Source: Flavobacteriaceae bacterium GSB9
GTDB lineage: Bacteria > Bacteroidota > Bacteroidia > Flavobacteriales > Flavobacteriaceae
Assembly: GCA_022749295.1 (NCBI GenBank)
Contig: CP062007.1
Coordinates: 868,001 to 932,000, forward strand
Length of the DNA: 64,000 bases
Reading direction: 5' to 3'
The notes beneath the pieces were generated by a model. The model did not search any database, was not told the DNA's origin, and saw nothing but the letters and a program-made list of their open reading frames with translations. Made by a program: the position numbers and the translations under genes. Positions 54,102 to 63,260 of the stretch are shown here, in pieces. The number at the start of each line of letters is the position of its first letter. Positions within the stretch are counted from its first letter, which is position 1.

Positions 54102-54998
54102 ATGAAATGGCAAAATGCACTAAAAGATTACCAACTCTATTTAAAAATAGAACGCGGCCTATCGCCCAACTCTATTTCCAATTATGCGCTAGATGTAAAA
54201 AAACTTATTTCGTTTACTGAAGAAAATGAAATAACCATATCGCCAATTGATATTCACACAGCTACTATTCAAAATTTTATTTATCATACGGCAAAAAAGG
54301 TTAATGCGCGGTCACAATCTAGGTTAATTTCGGGGTTACGGAGTTTTTTTGATTATTTAGTTTTTGAAGATTACCGAAAAGACAACCCACTAGAACTCAT
54401 CGAATCGCCTAAAACGGGCAGAAAACTACCGGACACATTGTCTGAAGAAGAGATTGACCAAATCATTAAAGCTATTGACTTAAGCAAACCTGAGGGCGAA
54501 AGAAACCGTGCCATTCTGGAAACACTTTATGGCTGTGGGCTCCGCGTAAGCGAGCTTACAAACCTAAAGATATCGGACCTGTTTTTTGAAGAGGGCTTCA
54601 TTAAAGTTTCGGGAAAAGGAAACAAACAGCGCTTTGTTCCTATTGTAAGCTTAACACAAAAATACATCAACATTTATCTTAAATCGGTTAGGCCACACGT
54701 AAAAATACAACCTGGTTTTGAGGACACCCTATTTTTAAACCGACGCGGCAAACAGCTAACCCGAGCTATGATCTTCACGATAATAAAACAGTTGGCTGAA
54801 AAAATCGGACTTAAGAAAAACATATCGCCACACACTTTTAGGCATTCATTCGCCACCCATTTACTGCAAAACAATGCCGACCTCCGCTCAATACAACTCA
54901 TGTTAGGACATGAAAGTATAACTACAACAGAGATTTATGTGCATTTAGACAAGAACCATTTAACAAACGTTGTTGAGCAATTTCACCCGAGGAAATAG
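54102..54998 (+). CDS. xerD: Site-specific tyrosine recombinase XerD
   Basis: A 298-residue integrase: N-terminal SAM-like core-binding domain (LKDYQLYLKIERGLSPNSISNYALDVK) and catalytic domain with Arg in ETLYGCGLRVSELTNLKI, HxxR in HTFRHSFATHLLQ, His/Trp position in LGHESITTTEIY and the nucleophile Tyr in TEIYVHLD. The length and motif set match XerD rather than phage integrases. With XerC it resolves chromosome dimers at dif. No att site or mobile element is adjacent. Confidence 0.93.
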   Translation: MKWQNALKDYQLYLKIERGLSPNSISNYALDVKKLISFTEENEITISPIDIHTATIQNFIYHTAKKVNARSQSRLISGLRSFFDYLVFEDYRKDNPLELIESPKTGRKLPDTLSEEEIDQIIKAIDLSKPEGERNRAILETLYGCGLRVSELTNLKISDLFFEEGFIKVSGKGNKQRFVPIVSLTQKYINIYLKSVRPHVKIQPGFEDTLFLNRRGKQLTRAMIFTIIKQLAEKIGLKKNISPHTFRHSFATHLLQNNADLRSIQLMLGHESITTTEIYVHLDKNHLTNVVEQFHPRK

Positions 54999-55146
54999 CG
55001 TTAAATTTTAAATAGCCCCTTCGTTATGTGATGCCTCAATCCGTTCCTAATTTGATATCATAAAACATTCTTGAAATCTACCATAGACCGAATTGAGAAC
55101 AACAAATATAAAAGAGTCAGCCAGCAACTTAACAGTCGAAACAAAA

Positions 55147-55174
55147 AAATCCAGCTTATGTTTAAACTGGATTT
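55147..55174 (-). terminator. Terminator after rny
   Basis: AAATCCAG and CTGGATTT form an eight-base stem with a 12-base loop; on the minus strand T7 follows. Confidence 0.7.
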
Positions 55175-55188
55175 TAATATTTGTTATG

Positions 55189-55214
55189 AATTCCTACCTT
55201 CGCAGGAATGACAG
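55189..55214. repeat. Short dispersed palindromic repeat (CCTGTCATTCCTGCGAAGG type)
   Basis: On the minus strand CCTGTCATTCCTGCGAAGG is followed by TAGGAATTC, a small hairpin (ATTCCT with AGGAAT). This form is known from memory as a common intergenic repeat in many bacterial genomes, flavobacteria included. It stands next to the rny stop codon. Confidence 0.5.
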
Positions 55215-55218
55215 GACA

Positions 55219-56796
55219 TTATTTAGCGATATTCACCGCTCGAGTTTCCCTTATTACAGTTACTTTAACCTGTCCTGGGTAAGTCATATCGGTTTGAACT
55301 TTCTGAGAAATGTTGAATGACAAGTCGGCCGCCTTTTGGTCGTCCACCTTTTCACTTTCAACAATTACCCTAAGTTCTCTACCCGCCTGAATAGCATAAG
55401 CTTTTTTAACCCCCGTAAATCCAAAGGCAATATCTTCTAAATCTTTTAAACGTTGGATATAGCTGTCTAAAACCTGTCGTCGAGCTCCAGGTCTAGCTCC
55501 CGATATAGCATCACAAACTTGCACAATTGGTGCTAACAATGATTTCATTTCTACCTCGTCGTGGTGCGCTCCAATAGCATTACAAACTTCTGCTTTTTCG
55601 CCATGCTTTTCTGCCCATTGCATACCTAAAATAGCATGAGGCGTTTCCATGTCTGCCTCTGCATCTGGCACTTTTCCTATATCATGCAATAAACCGGCGC
55701 GTTTTGCCAACTTGGGGTTTAAACCAAGTTCTGCTGCCATCACACCACAAAGCTTAGCAACTTCACGCGAGTGTTGCAATAAGTTTTGTCCGTAAGAAGA
55801 ACGGTATTTCATTCTACCTACCATTTTAATTAACTCAGGGTTTAGATTATGGATCCCCAAATCGATAACAGTGCGTTTACCGACTTCTATAATTTCCTGT
55901 TCTATTTGTTTTTTGGTCTTTTTAACAACCTCTTCAATACGTGCAGGGTGAATCCTTCCGTCTGTTACTAATTTATGAAGTGACAATCGCGCTACCTCTC
56001 TTCTAACAGAATCAAAACAAGATAAAATGATAGCTTCCGGGGTATCGTCTACAATAATCTCTACACCTGTTGCGGCTTCAATAGCACGAATATTTCGTCC
56101 TTCTCTACCAATTATACGACCTTTTACGTCATCAGATTCAATATTAAAAACAGACACGCAGTTATCAACAGCTTCTTCTGTCCCGATACGCTGAATGGTA
56201 TTTATAATCACTTTTTTGGCTTCTTGTTCAGCCGTTAGTTTTGCCTCTTCTAATGTGCTTTGAATGTATGTCATGGCATCATTCTTAGCCTCCCCTTTCA
56301 AGGATTCCACCAACTGCTCTTTAGCCTCTTCTGCCGAAAGGCTTGAAATAACCTCTAACTGCTGTACTTGGCTTTTATGCAATTTATCAAGCTCTTCTTG
56401 CTTTTTATCAAGTACATCTAGCCTGTGGTTATAATCGCTTATTTTACCCTCAAGACTTTCGTTTAATTTTTTCGTTTTGGAAAGTTCGCTGGAAACTTGG
56501 GACTCTTTATCGCGAGTACGCTTAACGGCATCGTCCATCTTTTTATTCCGCGACATTATAACTTTTTCATGCTCAGATTTGAGCTCTATAAATTTTTCTT
56601 TAGCCTGAAGTATTTTATCTTTTTTTATGCTTTCGCCTTCGCTTTTAGCTTCTTTTAATATTAAGCCAGCTGTTTTCTTTGCTTCCTTTACAAGTTTTGA
56701 AGCGTTGTTCTTCTCGAGTACTTTAGCTATGATAAAGCCTATTATTAGCCCTAAAATAACACCTCCTACTACAAATATAATTGGGTTGTCCATCAT
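55219..56796 (-). CDS. rny: Ribonuclease Y
   Basis: A 525-residue RNase Y. One N-terminal membrane helix ([21 protein letters not shown]), a long coiled coil to about residue 200, a KH domain ([31 protein letters not shown]) and the HD phosphodiesterase domain with [12 protein letters not shown]. It is an endoribonuclease anchored to the membrane that starts mRNA decay. It lies downstream of zapA and the 6S-like RNA. The start at 56796 skips no better alternative (an adjacent ATG is one codon later). Confidence 0.96.
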   Translation of the reverse strand: MMDNPIIFVVGGVILGLIIGFIIAKVLEKNNASKLVKEAKKTAGLILKEAKSEGESIKKDKILQAKEKFIELKSEHEKVIMSRNKKMDDAVKRTRDKESQVSSELSKTKKLNESLEGKISDYNHRLDVLDKKQEELDKLHKSQVQQLEVISSLSAEEAKEQLVESLKGEAKNDAMTYIQSTLEEAKLTAEQEAKKVIINTIQRIGTEEAVDNCVSVFNIESDDVKGRIIGREGRNIRAIEAATGVEIIVDDTPEAIILSCFDSVRREVARLSLHKLVTDGRIHPARIEEVVKKTKKQIEQEIIEVGKRTVIDLGIHNLNPELIKMVGRMKYRSSYGQNLLQHSREVAKLCGVMAAELGLNPKLAKRAGLLHDIGKVPDAEADMETPHAILGMQWAEKHGEKAEVCNAIGAHHDEVEMKSLLAPIVQVCDAISGARPGARRQVLDSYIQRLKDLEDIAFGFTGVKKAYAIQAGRELRVIVESEKVDDQKAADLSFNISQKVQTDMTYPGQVKVTVIRETRAVNIAK

Positions 56797-56820
56797 TAAT
56801 TTAGTTAAATTATATATATA

Positions 56821-57010
56821 AAAAAAGCCTACACCAGTATAAAGTTTTGTATAAACTCCTTAAAAACAAGTTTAGGGCTAACAAGCTGATCAAGGATCTG
56901 CTAGGTACAGAAACTAAGTCTATACATGCAGCCTGCTTTTACAACTTAAACTCACCCTTTTTAAAGAATTAACGTTGAGTTTATCAAAAAAAATAACCAA
57001 TGTAGGCAGT
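56821..57010 (-). ncRNA. ssrS: 6S RNA candidate (6S-Flavo type)
   Basis: The transcript would be about 185 bases and folds as one long rod. Outer stem GCCTACA (57001-57007) with TGTAGGC (56827-56833); second stem TTTTGATAAACTC (56977-56989) with GAGTTTATACAAAA (56845-56858), one bulge; an inner CAGGCTG/CAGCTTG stem; and a terminal hairpin GTATAGA-7 bases-TCTGTAC. A T6 run follows. The AAACTCA segment can also pair locally with TGAGTTT, giving an alternative fold. 6S RNA regulates RNA polymerase; in many bacteria its gene follows zapA, as here. No -7 box was found. Confidence 0.6.
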
Positions 57011-57033
57011 AACCTTTTTTATTTTAAAGAACG

Positions 57034-57327
57034 TTAAGAGACCAAGTGCGAATGCAACAAATCGTTAAGGGCAATAAGTTTTTCTTCTACATGCTCACTT
57101 ACATTTGCTTTATCAATGGACTTCTGTTCTAACTGAGATGCAAATTGTAAGGCACACATGGCCAACACATCTTGTTTATCTCGAACAGAATAACTTTGCT
57201 CAAATTGCTTAATCATTGCCTCTATATTCTTAGCCGCTCTGCGCAACCCTTCCTCTTGTCGTGCCTCTATGGTTAAAGGGTAAACTCTATTAGCTATAGA
57301 TAGCTTTATTTTAAGCTTTTCTGACAT
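57034..57327 (-). CDS. zapA: Cell division protein ZapA
   Basis: A 97-residue ZapA: KLKIKLSIANRVYPLTIEARQEEGLRRAAKNIEAMIKQFEQSY followed by a coiled coil with CALQFASQLEQKS. It bundles FtsZ at the division ring. It starts 15 bases after a small coiled-coil gene and the RNA candidate follows, then rny, an order common in flavobacteria. Confidence 0.92.
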   Translation of the reverse strand: MSEKLKIKLSIANRVYPLTIEARQEEGLRRAAKNIEAMIKQFEQSYSVRDKQDVLAMCALQFASQLEQKSIDKANVSEHVEEKLIALNDLLHSHLVS

Positions 57328-57342
57328 AGATTCAATTTTACA

Positions 57343-57633
57343 TTAATCGGATAATTGTGCAATACAATGATCTATATCCCTAATTAATGCATTTATTTTA
57401 AGCTTAGTTTCTCTTTTATTATCGTCACTACCAAGTATTGTATTTGCCATTTTTAGAGCTTCATACTTTTCTTCCCAGTCGGCTATATGCCTTTTTTGGG
57501 TCTGGATTTCTTGCTTAGAAACTTCTAATTCTTCCTTTAATTTGGCATTAGCAAGCTTTAAAAGCTCTAATTTGTGTAATACTTTACTAATCTTGTTTTC
57601 TAAAGAATCTACAATATCCTCAATATTACTCAT
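57343..57633 (-). CDS. Small coiled-coil protein upstream of zapA
   Basis: A 96-residue protein (ATG at 57633; a TTG two codons upstream is an alternative) that is almost entirely coiled coil: IEDIVDSLENKISKVLHKLELLKLANAKLKEELEVSK. No signal peptide or membrane segment. The position before zapA and the shape suggest a ZapB-like division helper, but ZapB homology is not shown by sequence alone. Confidence 0.8.
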   Translation of the reverse strand: MSNIEDIVDSLENKISKVLHKLELLKLANAKLKEELEVSKQEIQTQKRHIADWEEKYEALKMANTILGSDDNKRETKLKINALIRDIDHCIAQLSD

Positions 57634-57810
57634 TTGCAAATGTCAATACTTATCTCACAAAGTTAACATACCTTCCCATAAATAACAATTGTTTTTTCAT
57701 AAAATTTAAAAATTGCAAGTCATGCTTCTTTATACCAAAACATTGGCTCGATTTTTGTCCAAACCTTTGCGTTTTGATATCTAATTAATATTTTAGCACA
57801 ATACTTTTTT

Positions 57811-59499
57811 ATGCGCTTTTTACCTCTACTTATTCTATTTTTCTCGATAGCCTCCAATGCTCAAAATAATTACCCCCAAGATTATTTTGGAAGTCCGTTG
57901 GAAATTCCACTAATACTCTCCGGTACGTTTGCAGAATTACGTTCCAACCACTTTCATTCGGGCATGGACATAAAAACCCAGCAACGCATAGGGCTCAGAG
58001 TAAAAGCATCGGCGAGCGGATTTGTAAGTCGCATTAAAATATCACATTATGGTTACGGCAAAGCGCTCTATGTAACGCACCCCAATGGTTACACAACGGT
58101 TTATGCGCATTTACAAAAATTTTCGCCTGATATTGAACGTTACATTAAAAAACATCAATACGAAAAGGAAACTTATGAGATTGAAGTGTTTCCTAATGCC
58201 CAAACCCTACCCATTACCAAAGACAGCTTGATTGGATACAGTGGCAACTCTGGAGGTTCTGGCGGTCCACATTTACATTTTGAAATTCGTGACAAACAAG
58301 AACGCCCCATGAACCCTATGCTCTTCGGTATTGACATTAAAGACACCTCTTTCCCTATTGTGAAATCGCTTTACGCCTATCCTTTGGACAAAAATTCATT
58401 TATCAATAAATCGCAAGACAAACAAAGGTTGCGGTTAACCCCCTTGCAAAACGGCGATTATATTGCAGAAAACATTGAAGCTCTAGGAAAAATTGGCTTT
58501 GGCATTGAAACCATAGACCGCCAAGATTACGCAGCCAATTCCAATGGTGTTTACAACATCCAAACGTTTATTAATGGCAGTAGGTGTTTTGAGTTGGACT
58601 TTAAGCGCTTTTCGTTTAGTGAAACCAGACACCTTAATCAACTTATAGACTACGAACACTATTCAACAAACAGAGAGCGCATTCAAAAACTATTCAAAAA
58701 AAATAATCCGTTGAGTATCATAAAACCGGTTATTAATGATGGTATAGTCACTGTTAAAGACAGTACACAATCTGTATATAAAATAAGGGTCGCCGATTTT
58801 AAAAACAACGAATCTTGGGTTACCATTCAGGTAAAAGGCACAAAAAACAGTAAACCAGAAGTGTTAAAAACACCCCAAACCACACCTTATTTCATCAAAG
58901 CAAACCAAACCACCAACTTAAAACAAGGCGGCGTAAATGTTGATTTTTACAAAAACACGTTTTACGATGATTTTTACATGGATTTTGAAGTAAAGAATGA
59001 TACGCTAAAGCTGCATGATGATACGGTGCCATGCCATAAGAATTTTTCAATACATTTTGATGTTAGCAAGTATAACTCTGAAGATATTGATAAGCTTTAC
59101 ATAGCCCGACTTGTTGGTTACAGTAAATTTCCTGCATACACGAACACCAAACGCAAAGGCAACCTTTTAACCGCGAGCAGCAGAACCTTGGGGCTTTATA
59201 TCTTGGCGACCGATACAGTTAAGCCAACCATTTGGCCTTCTAATTTTAAAGATGGCCAATGGATGAGCAATTACCGCTACTTAAAGGTTAAAATAGATGA
59301 CGAGGGTTCTGGTATTTCAAATTACAGAGCTACGGTAAACGGAAAATGGATTTTAATGGAGTACGACTACAAAACAAAAACCCTAACGCATAATTTTAAT
59401 GATGGGGTGATTACCGACACTAAAAACAATTTAAAAGTGATTGTTACCGATAATGTTGGAAATAATTCTACTTTTGAAGCGTTATTTTATCGCAAATAA
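57811..59499 (+). CDS. M23 family metallopeptidase
   Basis: A 562-residue secreted protein with signal (LPLLILFFSIASNAQ). The peptidase domain fills about residues 30-190 with zinc ligands in NHFHSGMDIKT and HLHFEIRD, plus the LysM-like GYSGNSGGSGGPHLHF loop. The remainder is a beta-rich C-terminal region (NNFKDGQWMSNYRYLKVKIDDEG) seen in flavobacterial relatives. It probably cuts peptidoglycan cross-links in the periplasm. A TonB receptor gene follows 12 bases downstream. Confidence 0.93.
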   Translation: MRFLPLLILFFSIASNAQNNYPQDYFGSPLEIPLILSGTFAELRSNHFHSGMDIKTQQRIGLRVKASASGFVSRIKISHYGYGKALYVTHPNGYTTVYAHLQKFSPDIERYIKKHQYEKETYEIEVFPNAQTLPITKDSLIGYSGNSGGSGGPHLHFEIRDKQERPMNPMLFGIDIKDTSFPIVKSLYAYPLDKNSFINKSQDKQRLRLTPLQNGDYIAENIEALGKIGFGIETIDRQDYAANSNGVYNIQTFINGSRCFELDFKRFSFSETRHLNQLIDYEHYSTNRERIQKLFKKNNPLSIIKPVINDGIVTVKDSTQSVYKIRVADFKNNESWVTIQVKGTKNSKPEVLKTPQTTPYFIKANQTTNLKQGGVNVDFYKNTFYDDFYMDFEVKNDTLKLHDDTVPCHKNFSIHFDVSKYNSEDIDKLYIARLVGYSKFPAYTNTKRKGNLLTASSRTLGLYILATDTVKPTIWPSNFKDGQWMSNYRYLKVKIDDEGSGISNYRATVNGKWILMEYDYKTKTLTHNFNDGVITDTKNNLKVIVTDNVGNNSTFEALFYRK

Positions 59500-59511
59500 A
59501 CTTTTACATCT

Positions 59512-61974
59512 TTGAAAGCAAAACTTTTACTGACCACCTGTTTACTTTTTTCAATAATAACCATTGGGTTTTCTCAAACAGCTACCATAAAAGGAATTAT
59601 TCTGGACGAAAACAATCTACCGGTTGAAAACGTTAACATCAAAACAAATAAAGACAGCGGAACCAAAACCAATGAAAATGGTTTTTACACTATTGATATT
59701 CCTATAAACCAAGATGTAACATTACGGTTTACCCATATTTCGCACAAAAAAATAGAGAGCTCCTTTAATTTAAAAAACGGTGAAGTTTACGAATTTAACC
59801 CCGTAATGAGCAGCTCGGTTGAACAAATAGCAGCTGTTGTAGTTAGTGGTGACAGACGCAAAGAAGTTGAAGGCATTATTACTTTAAAGCCCGAAGCCAT
59901 CAGGAAAATTCCGGGTGCCAACGCAGGCGTTGAAAATTTATTGATGACCTTACCCGGCGTAAGTAATAACAACGAGTTAAGTACACAATATTCGGTTCGC
60001 GGGGGCAATTACGACGAAAATCTAGTTTACGTAAACGGCATACAAGTTTACAGGCCTTTTTTGGTGCGTTCGGGCCAACAAGAAGGCTTAAGTTTTGTAA
60101 ACACAAATTTGGTGCAAAATGTTGATTTTTCAGCCGGTGGATTTCAGGCTAAGTATGGCGACAAGCTTTCATCTGTTTTAGATATCACCTACAAAACCCC
60201 ATATCAATTTGAAGCTAATGCCGATTTAAGTCTCTTGGGCGGTAGCCTTTCTGTTGAAAACATCAGTAAAGATTCAAAATTAACAGGTATCATAGGGCTC
60301 CGCTACCGCGACAACAGCCTTTTGGTTGATGCCAAAGAGACTAAAACCAACTTTCAACCTGTATTTGCTGATGCACAAGCATTTTTTACCTATAAATTTT
60401 CGAATAAATTCCATTTGAGTTTTTTAGGAAATGCTGCTCTCAATAAATACAACTACCAGCCGCAAACGCGCCAAACTAATTTTGGCACTTTGGCTGACCC
60501 TGTAGCGCTCGTGGTTTTTTATGAAGGACAAGAAAAAGACCGTTATCAAACGCTTTTTGGGGCCTTTAATGGCTCTTATTTTGTCAATGACGACTTAACA
60601 TTAAAACTTACTGCTTCTACTTACCACACTACCGAAGAGGAATACTTCGATATTTTTGCCCAATATAGACTTGGAGAGGTAAACAATAATATAGGTGATG
60701 AAAACTTGGGCGAAGTAGAATTTAGTGAAGGTATTGGCAGTCAACTTACCCACGGAAGAAACGATCTTGACGCCCTGATAACGAACATTGAGCATAAAGG
60801 TGATCTTAAAATTGACAACAATCGTATTGAATGGTCGGTAAAATACACCAACGAAAATATACGCGACCGTTTGGTGGAATGGGAAGTTATCGATTCGGCA
60901 GGTTTTTCGTTAAGACCCCCAAAAACCTCGGTTAACGAGCAACCTTACGTACCGTTCTATGGTCCGTTAGAACCATACAATAACGTTAGGGCTACCAACA
61001 ACACGACTATAAACCGTTTTCAGGCCTATGCACAATGGAGTAAGCGCAGCACCTTAGGCAGAAGCGATGTTTGGTACAATGCTGGGATTAGAGCCCATAA
61101 TTGGTCGGTTAGCGGTGATGATATCGCATCGTCTTCACAAACCATATATAGTCCAAGAGCTCAATTCACCATAAAACCTGATTGGAAAAAGGATATGTTG
61201 TTTAGGGTTGCTACAGGTATGTACTACCAACCACCGTTTTATCGCGAATTGCGTAATGCTAATGGCGTTGTACAACCAAAAGTAAAAGCGCAAAAATCAT
61301 TTCATTTAGTTTTAGGTAACGATTACAGTTTTAAAATGTGGGAACGACCTTTTAAATTAACCTCTGAAATTTATTATAAAAACCTCAGTGATGTCAACCC
61401 CTATACCCTTGAAAATGTTCGTATTCGTTACCGCGCTAACAACAGCGCTAAAGCTTATGCCTACGGATTGGATATGCGTTTAAATGGAGAATTTGTTCCT
61501 GGTACAGAGTCATGGTTTAGCTTTGGCTATCTAAAAACCGAAGAAAACATAAACAACCAAGGTTATATTTCACGCCCAACAGATCAGCGTTTAAAATTTG
61601 CTGCGTTGTTTCAAGATTACGTGCCTAATGTACCTAACATGAAAATGTATTTGAATTTGGTTTACAACACAGGTTTACCGGGTGGTTCGCCAAGTTATGC
61701 CGACCCTTATGTTTACCAAAACAGGCTCCCCGACTACAAGCGTGCTGATTTAGGAATACAATTTGTTTTGGTTGATGCCAAAAAGCAATTCAATAGAGGT
61801 TGGAAAAAGCCATTTAAGGAACTATCCTTCGGATTTGAAATATTCAACATCTTTGATGTGCAAAACTCTATTACAAATACCTGGGTTAGGGACGTCGACA
61901 CCAAGCGTCAATATGCCATTCCAAACTATTTAACACCTCGTGTTTTTAACGTTAGAACGACTATGAAGTTTTAA
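59512..61974 (+). CDS. TonB-dependent receptor with CarboxypepD_reg-like domain
   Basis: An 820-residue outer-membrane receptor; translation starts at TTG. Signal peptide (LLLTTCLLFSIITIGFSQ), then CarboxypepD_reg-like domain (ATIKGIILDENNLPVENVNI), plug (GVENLLMTLPGVSNNNELSTQYSVRGGNYDENLVYVNGIQV) and a barrel ending in F (NVRTTMKF). No TonB box is obvious. Only 12 bases separate it from the M23 gene, so they may share a transcript. The substrate cannot be read from sequence. Confidence 0.9.
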   Translation: MKAKLLLTTCLLFSIITIGFSQTATIKGIILDENNLPVENVNIKTNKDSGTKTNENGFYTIDIPINQDVTLRFTHISHKKIESSFNLKNGEVYEFNPVMSSSVEQIAAVVVSGDRRKEVEGIITLKPEAIRKIPGANAGVENLLMTLPGVSNNNELSTQYSVRGGNYDENLVYVNGIQVYRPFLVRSGQQEGLSFVNTNLVQNVDFSAGGFQAKYGDKLSSVLDITYKTPYQFEANADLSLLGGSLSVENISKDSKLTGIIGLRYRDNSLLVDAKETKTNFQPVFADAQAFFTYKFSNKFHLSFLGNAALNKYNYQPQTRQTNFGTLADPVALVVFYEGQEKDRYQTLFGAFNGSYFVNDDLTLKLTASTYHTTEEEYFDIFAQYRLGEVNNNIGDENLGEVEFSEGIGSQLTHGRNDLDALITNIEHKGDLKIDNNRIEWSVKYTNENIRDRLVEWEVIDSAGFSLRPPKTSVNEQPYVPFYGPLEPYNNVRATNNTTINRFQAYAQWSKRSTLGRSDVWYNAGIRAHNWSVSGDDIASSSQTIYSPRAQFTIKPDWKKDMLFRVATGMYYQPPFYRELRNANGVVQPKVKAQKSFHLVLGNDYSFKMWERPFKLTSEIYYKNLSDVNPYTLENVRIRYRANNSAKAYAYGLDMRLNGEFVPGTESWFSFGYLKTEENINNQGYISRPTDQRLKFAALFQDYVPNVPNMKMYLNLVYNTGLPGGSPSYADPYVYQNRLPDYKRADLGIQFVLVDAKKQFNRGWKKPFKELSFGFEIFNIFDVQNSITNTWVRDVDTKRQYAIPNYLTPRVFNVRTTMKF

Positions 61975-61977
61975 AAA

Positions 61978-63120
61978 CTAATCTATAAAAGCTTTTAAAA
62001 CTTCAATCACGTAATCAACTTCTTCTTTGGTGTTAAAAATACTGAATGAAAAACGAATAGAAGGTTTCTGCAAATCTTCAGTGCTTAAAATTTCGGATAG
62101 AACATGTGAGTTTTGCGAACTCCCACTTTGGCAAGCACTACCCTTAGAACAGGCAACACCCTTTAAATCGAGTTGAAATAATAGCATGGCTGCCTTTTTG
62201 GGAGAAACAGGCAAACAAACATTAACAATTGTATAAGTACTTTTTTCGTAATTTGAAGACCACCCGTTAAACATCGTAGCTGGAATTTCAGTCTTGATTT
62301 TATCAATAAAATATTGTTTTAAATCACTCACCATCCGTCTTTCCTCTTCTAGATTTTGATACGCCATTTCCAAAGCTAAATCCATACCTAAAATATTGTG
62401 TACACTTTCGGTACCAGCACGCAAACCGCGCTCCTGCTCCCCACCAACAATCATGGGTTTTAAGCCAGTATTTTTTCTAATAAAAGCAAAGCCAACACCT
62501 TTTGGCCCATGGAATTTATGAGCAGAGGCGGCTAAAAAATCTACTGGAATTTCATTCAAGTCTAATTGATAATGCCCAACAGATTGTACGGCATCGGTAT
62601 GAAATAACGCCTTATGTTCTTTACACAAATCGGCCGTTTGTTTTAAATCTAAAACATTACCGATTTCATTGTTAATGTGCATCAAACTCACTAATGTTTT
62701 CTCATTTGTTTCCAACAAAGCTTTCAGGTGCCCGTAATCGATATCGCCTTTTTCGGTAAGATTCACATAACTCACCGTTATGTTATAATCCAACTCCAAC
62801 TGTTGCACAGTATGCAAAACAGCGTGGTGCTCTATTTTAGAGGTAATAATACGCTCAACTCCCAAATCTTTAACAGCACTTTTAAGCACCAAATTATCAG
62901 CTTCAGTACCTCCAGAAGTAAAAATAATTTCACTCGCTGCCACTTTAAAATAGGCAGCAATATTTTTACGTGTTTTTTCTATTAAAACTTTAGATGACCT
63001 ACCAAAACCATGTGAAGATGAAGGGTTTCCGTAATTTTCAAGCATCGCTTTTGCCATTTTATCTACCACCTCACGGCGCATGGCTGTGGTTGCTGCGTTA
63101 TCAAAATACACCTGTTTCAT
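61978..63120 (-). CDS. Cysteine desulfurase (NifS/IscS-type)
   Basis: A 380-residue fold-type I aminotransferase. Start VYFDNAATTAMRREVVDKM; ISFTSGGTEADN-type segment (EIIFTSGGTEADNLVLKS); HINNEIGNVLDL; pyridoxal lysine in SAHKFHGPKGVGF; and the catalytic cysteine loop GSACQSGSSQNSHVL. The loop is the short NifS/IscS type. It delivers sulfur for Fe-S clusters or thiolation. Stand-alone gene; no iscU or suf partner nearby. Confidence 0.93.
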   Translation of the reverse strand: MKQVYFDNAATTAMRREVVDKMAKAMLENYGNPSSSHGFGRSSKVLIEKTRKNIAAYFKVAASEIIFTSGGTEADNLVLKSAVKDLGVERIITSKIEHHAVLHTVQQLELDYNITVSYVNLTEKGDIDYGHLKALLETNEKTLVSLMHINNEIGNVLDLKQTADLCKEHKALFHTDAVQSVGHYQLDLNEIPVDFLAASAHKFHGPKGVGFAFIRKNTGLKPMIVGGEQERGLRAGTESVHNILGMDLALEMAYQNLEEERRMVSDLKQYFIDKIKTEIPATMFNGWSSNYEKSTYTIVNVCLPVSPKKAAMLLFQLDLKGVACSKGSACQSGSSQNSHVLSEILSTEDLQKPSIRFSFSIFNTKEEVDYVIEVLKAFID

Positions 63121-63235
63121 ATTATTTTAACTTCATAAGTTTGAGTTACAAAAAAACTTATTGCCCTAATTAAAATTCAAAAGTACTTGAAATAAAATTA
63201 TTATCAATAAGCTACGTTATAATTAACAATTCTGT

Positions 63236-63243
63236 TATTTTTG
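63236..63243 (+). promoter_or_regulatory. -7 promoter box of the last gene
   Basis: TATTTTTG matches TAnnTTTG, 17 bases before the ATG at 63261. The -33 position is not conserved. Confidence 0.45.
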
Positions 63244-63260
63244 CCTAAAACCGAAAGCCA

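Noticed and set aside
54102-54998. xerD as an integrase of a mobile element
   Set aside because: Length and motifs fit chromosomal XerD and there are no att repeats, tRNA or phage genes nearby.
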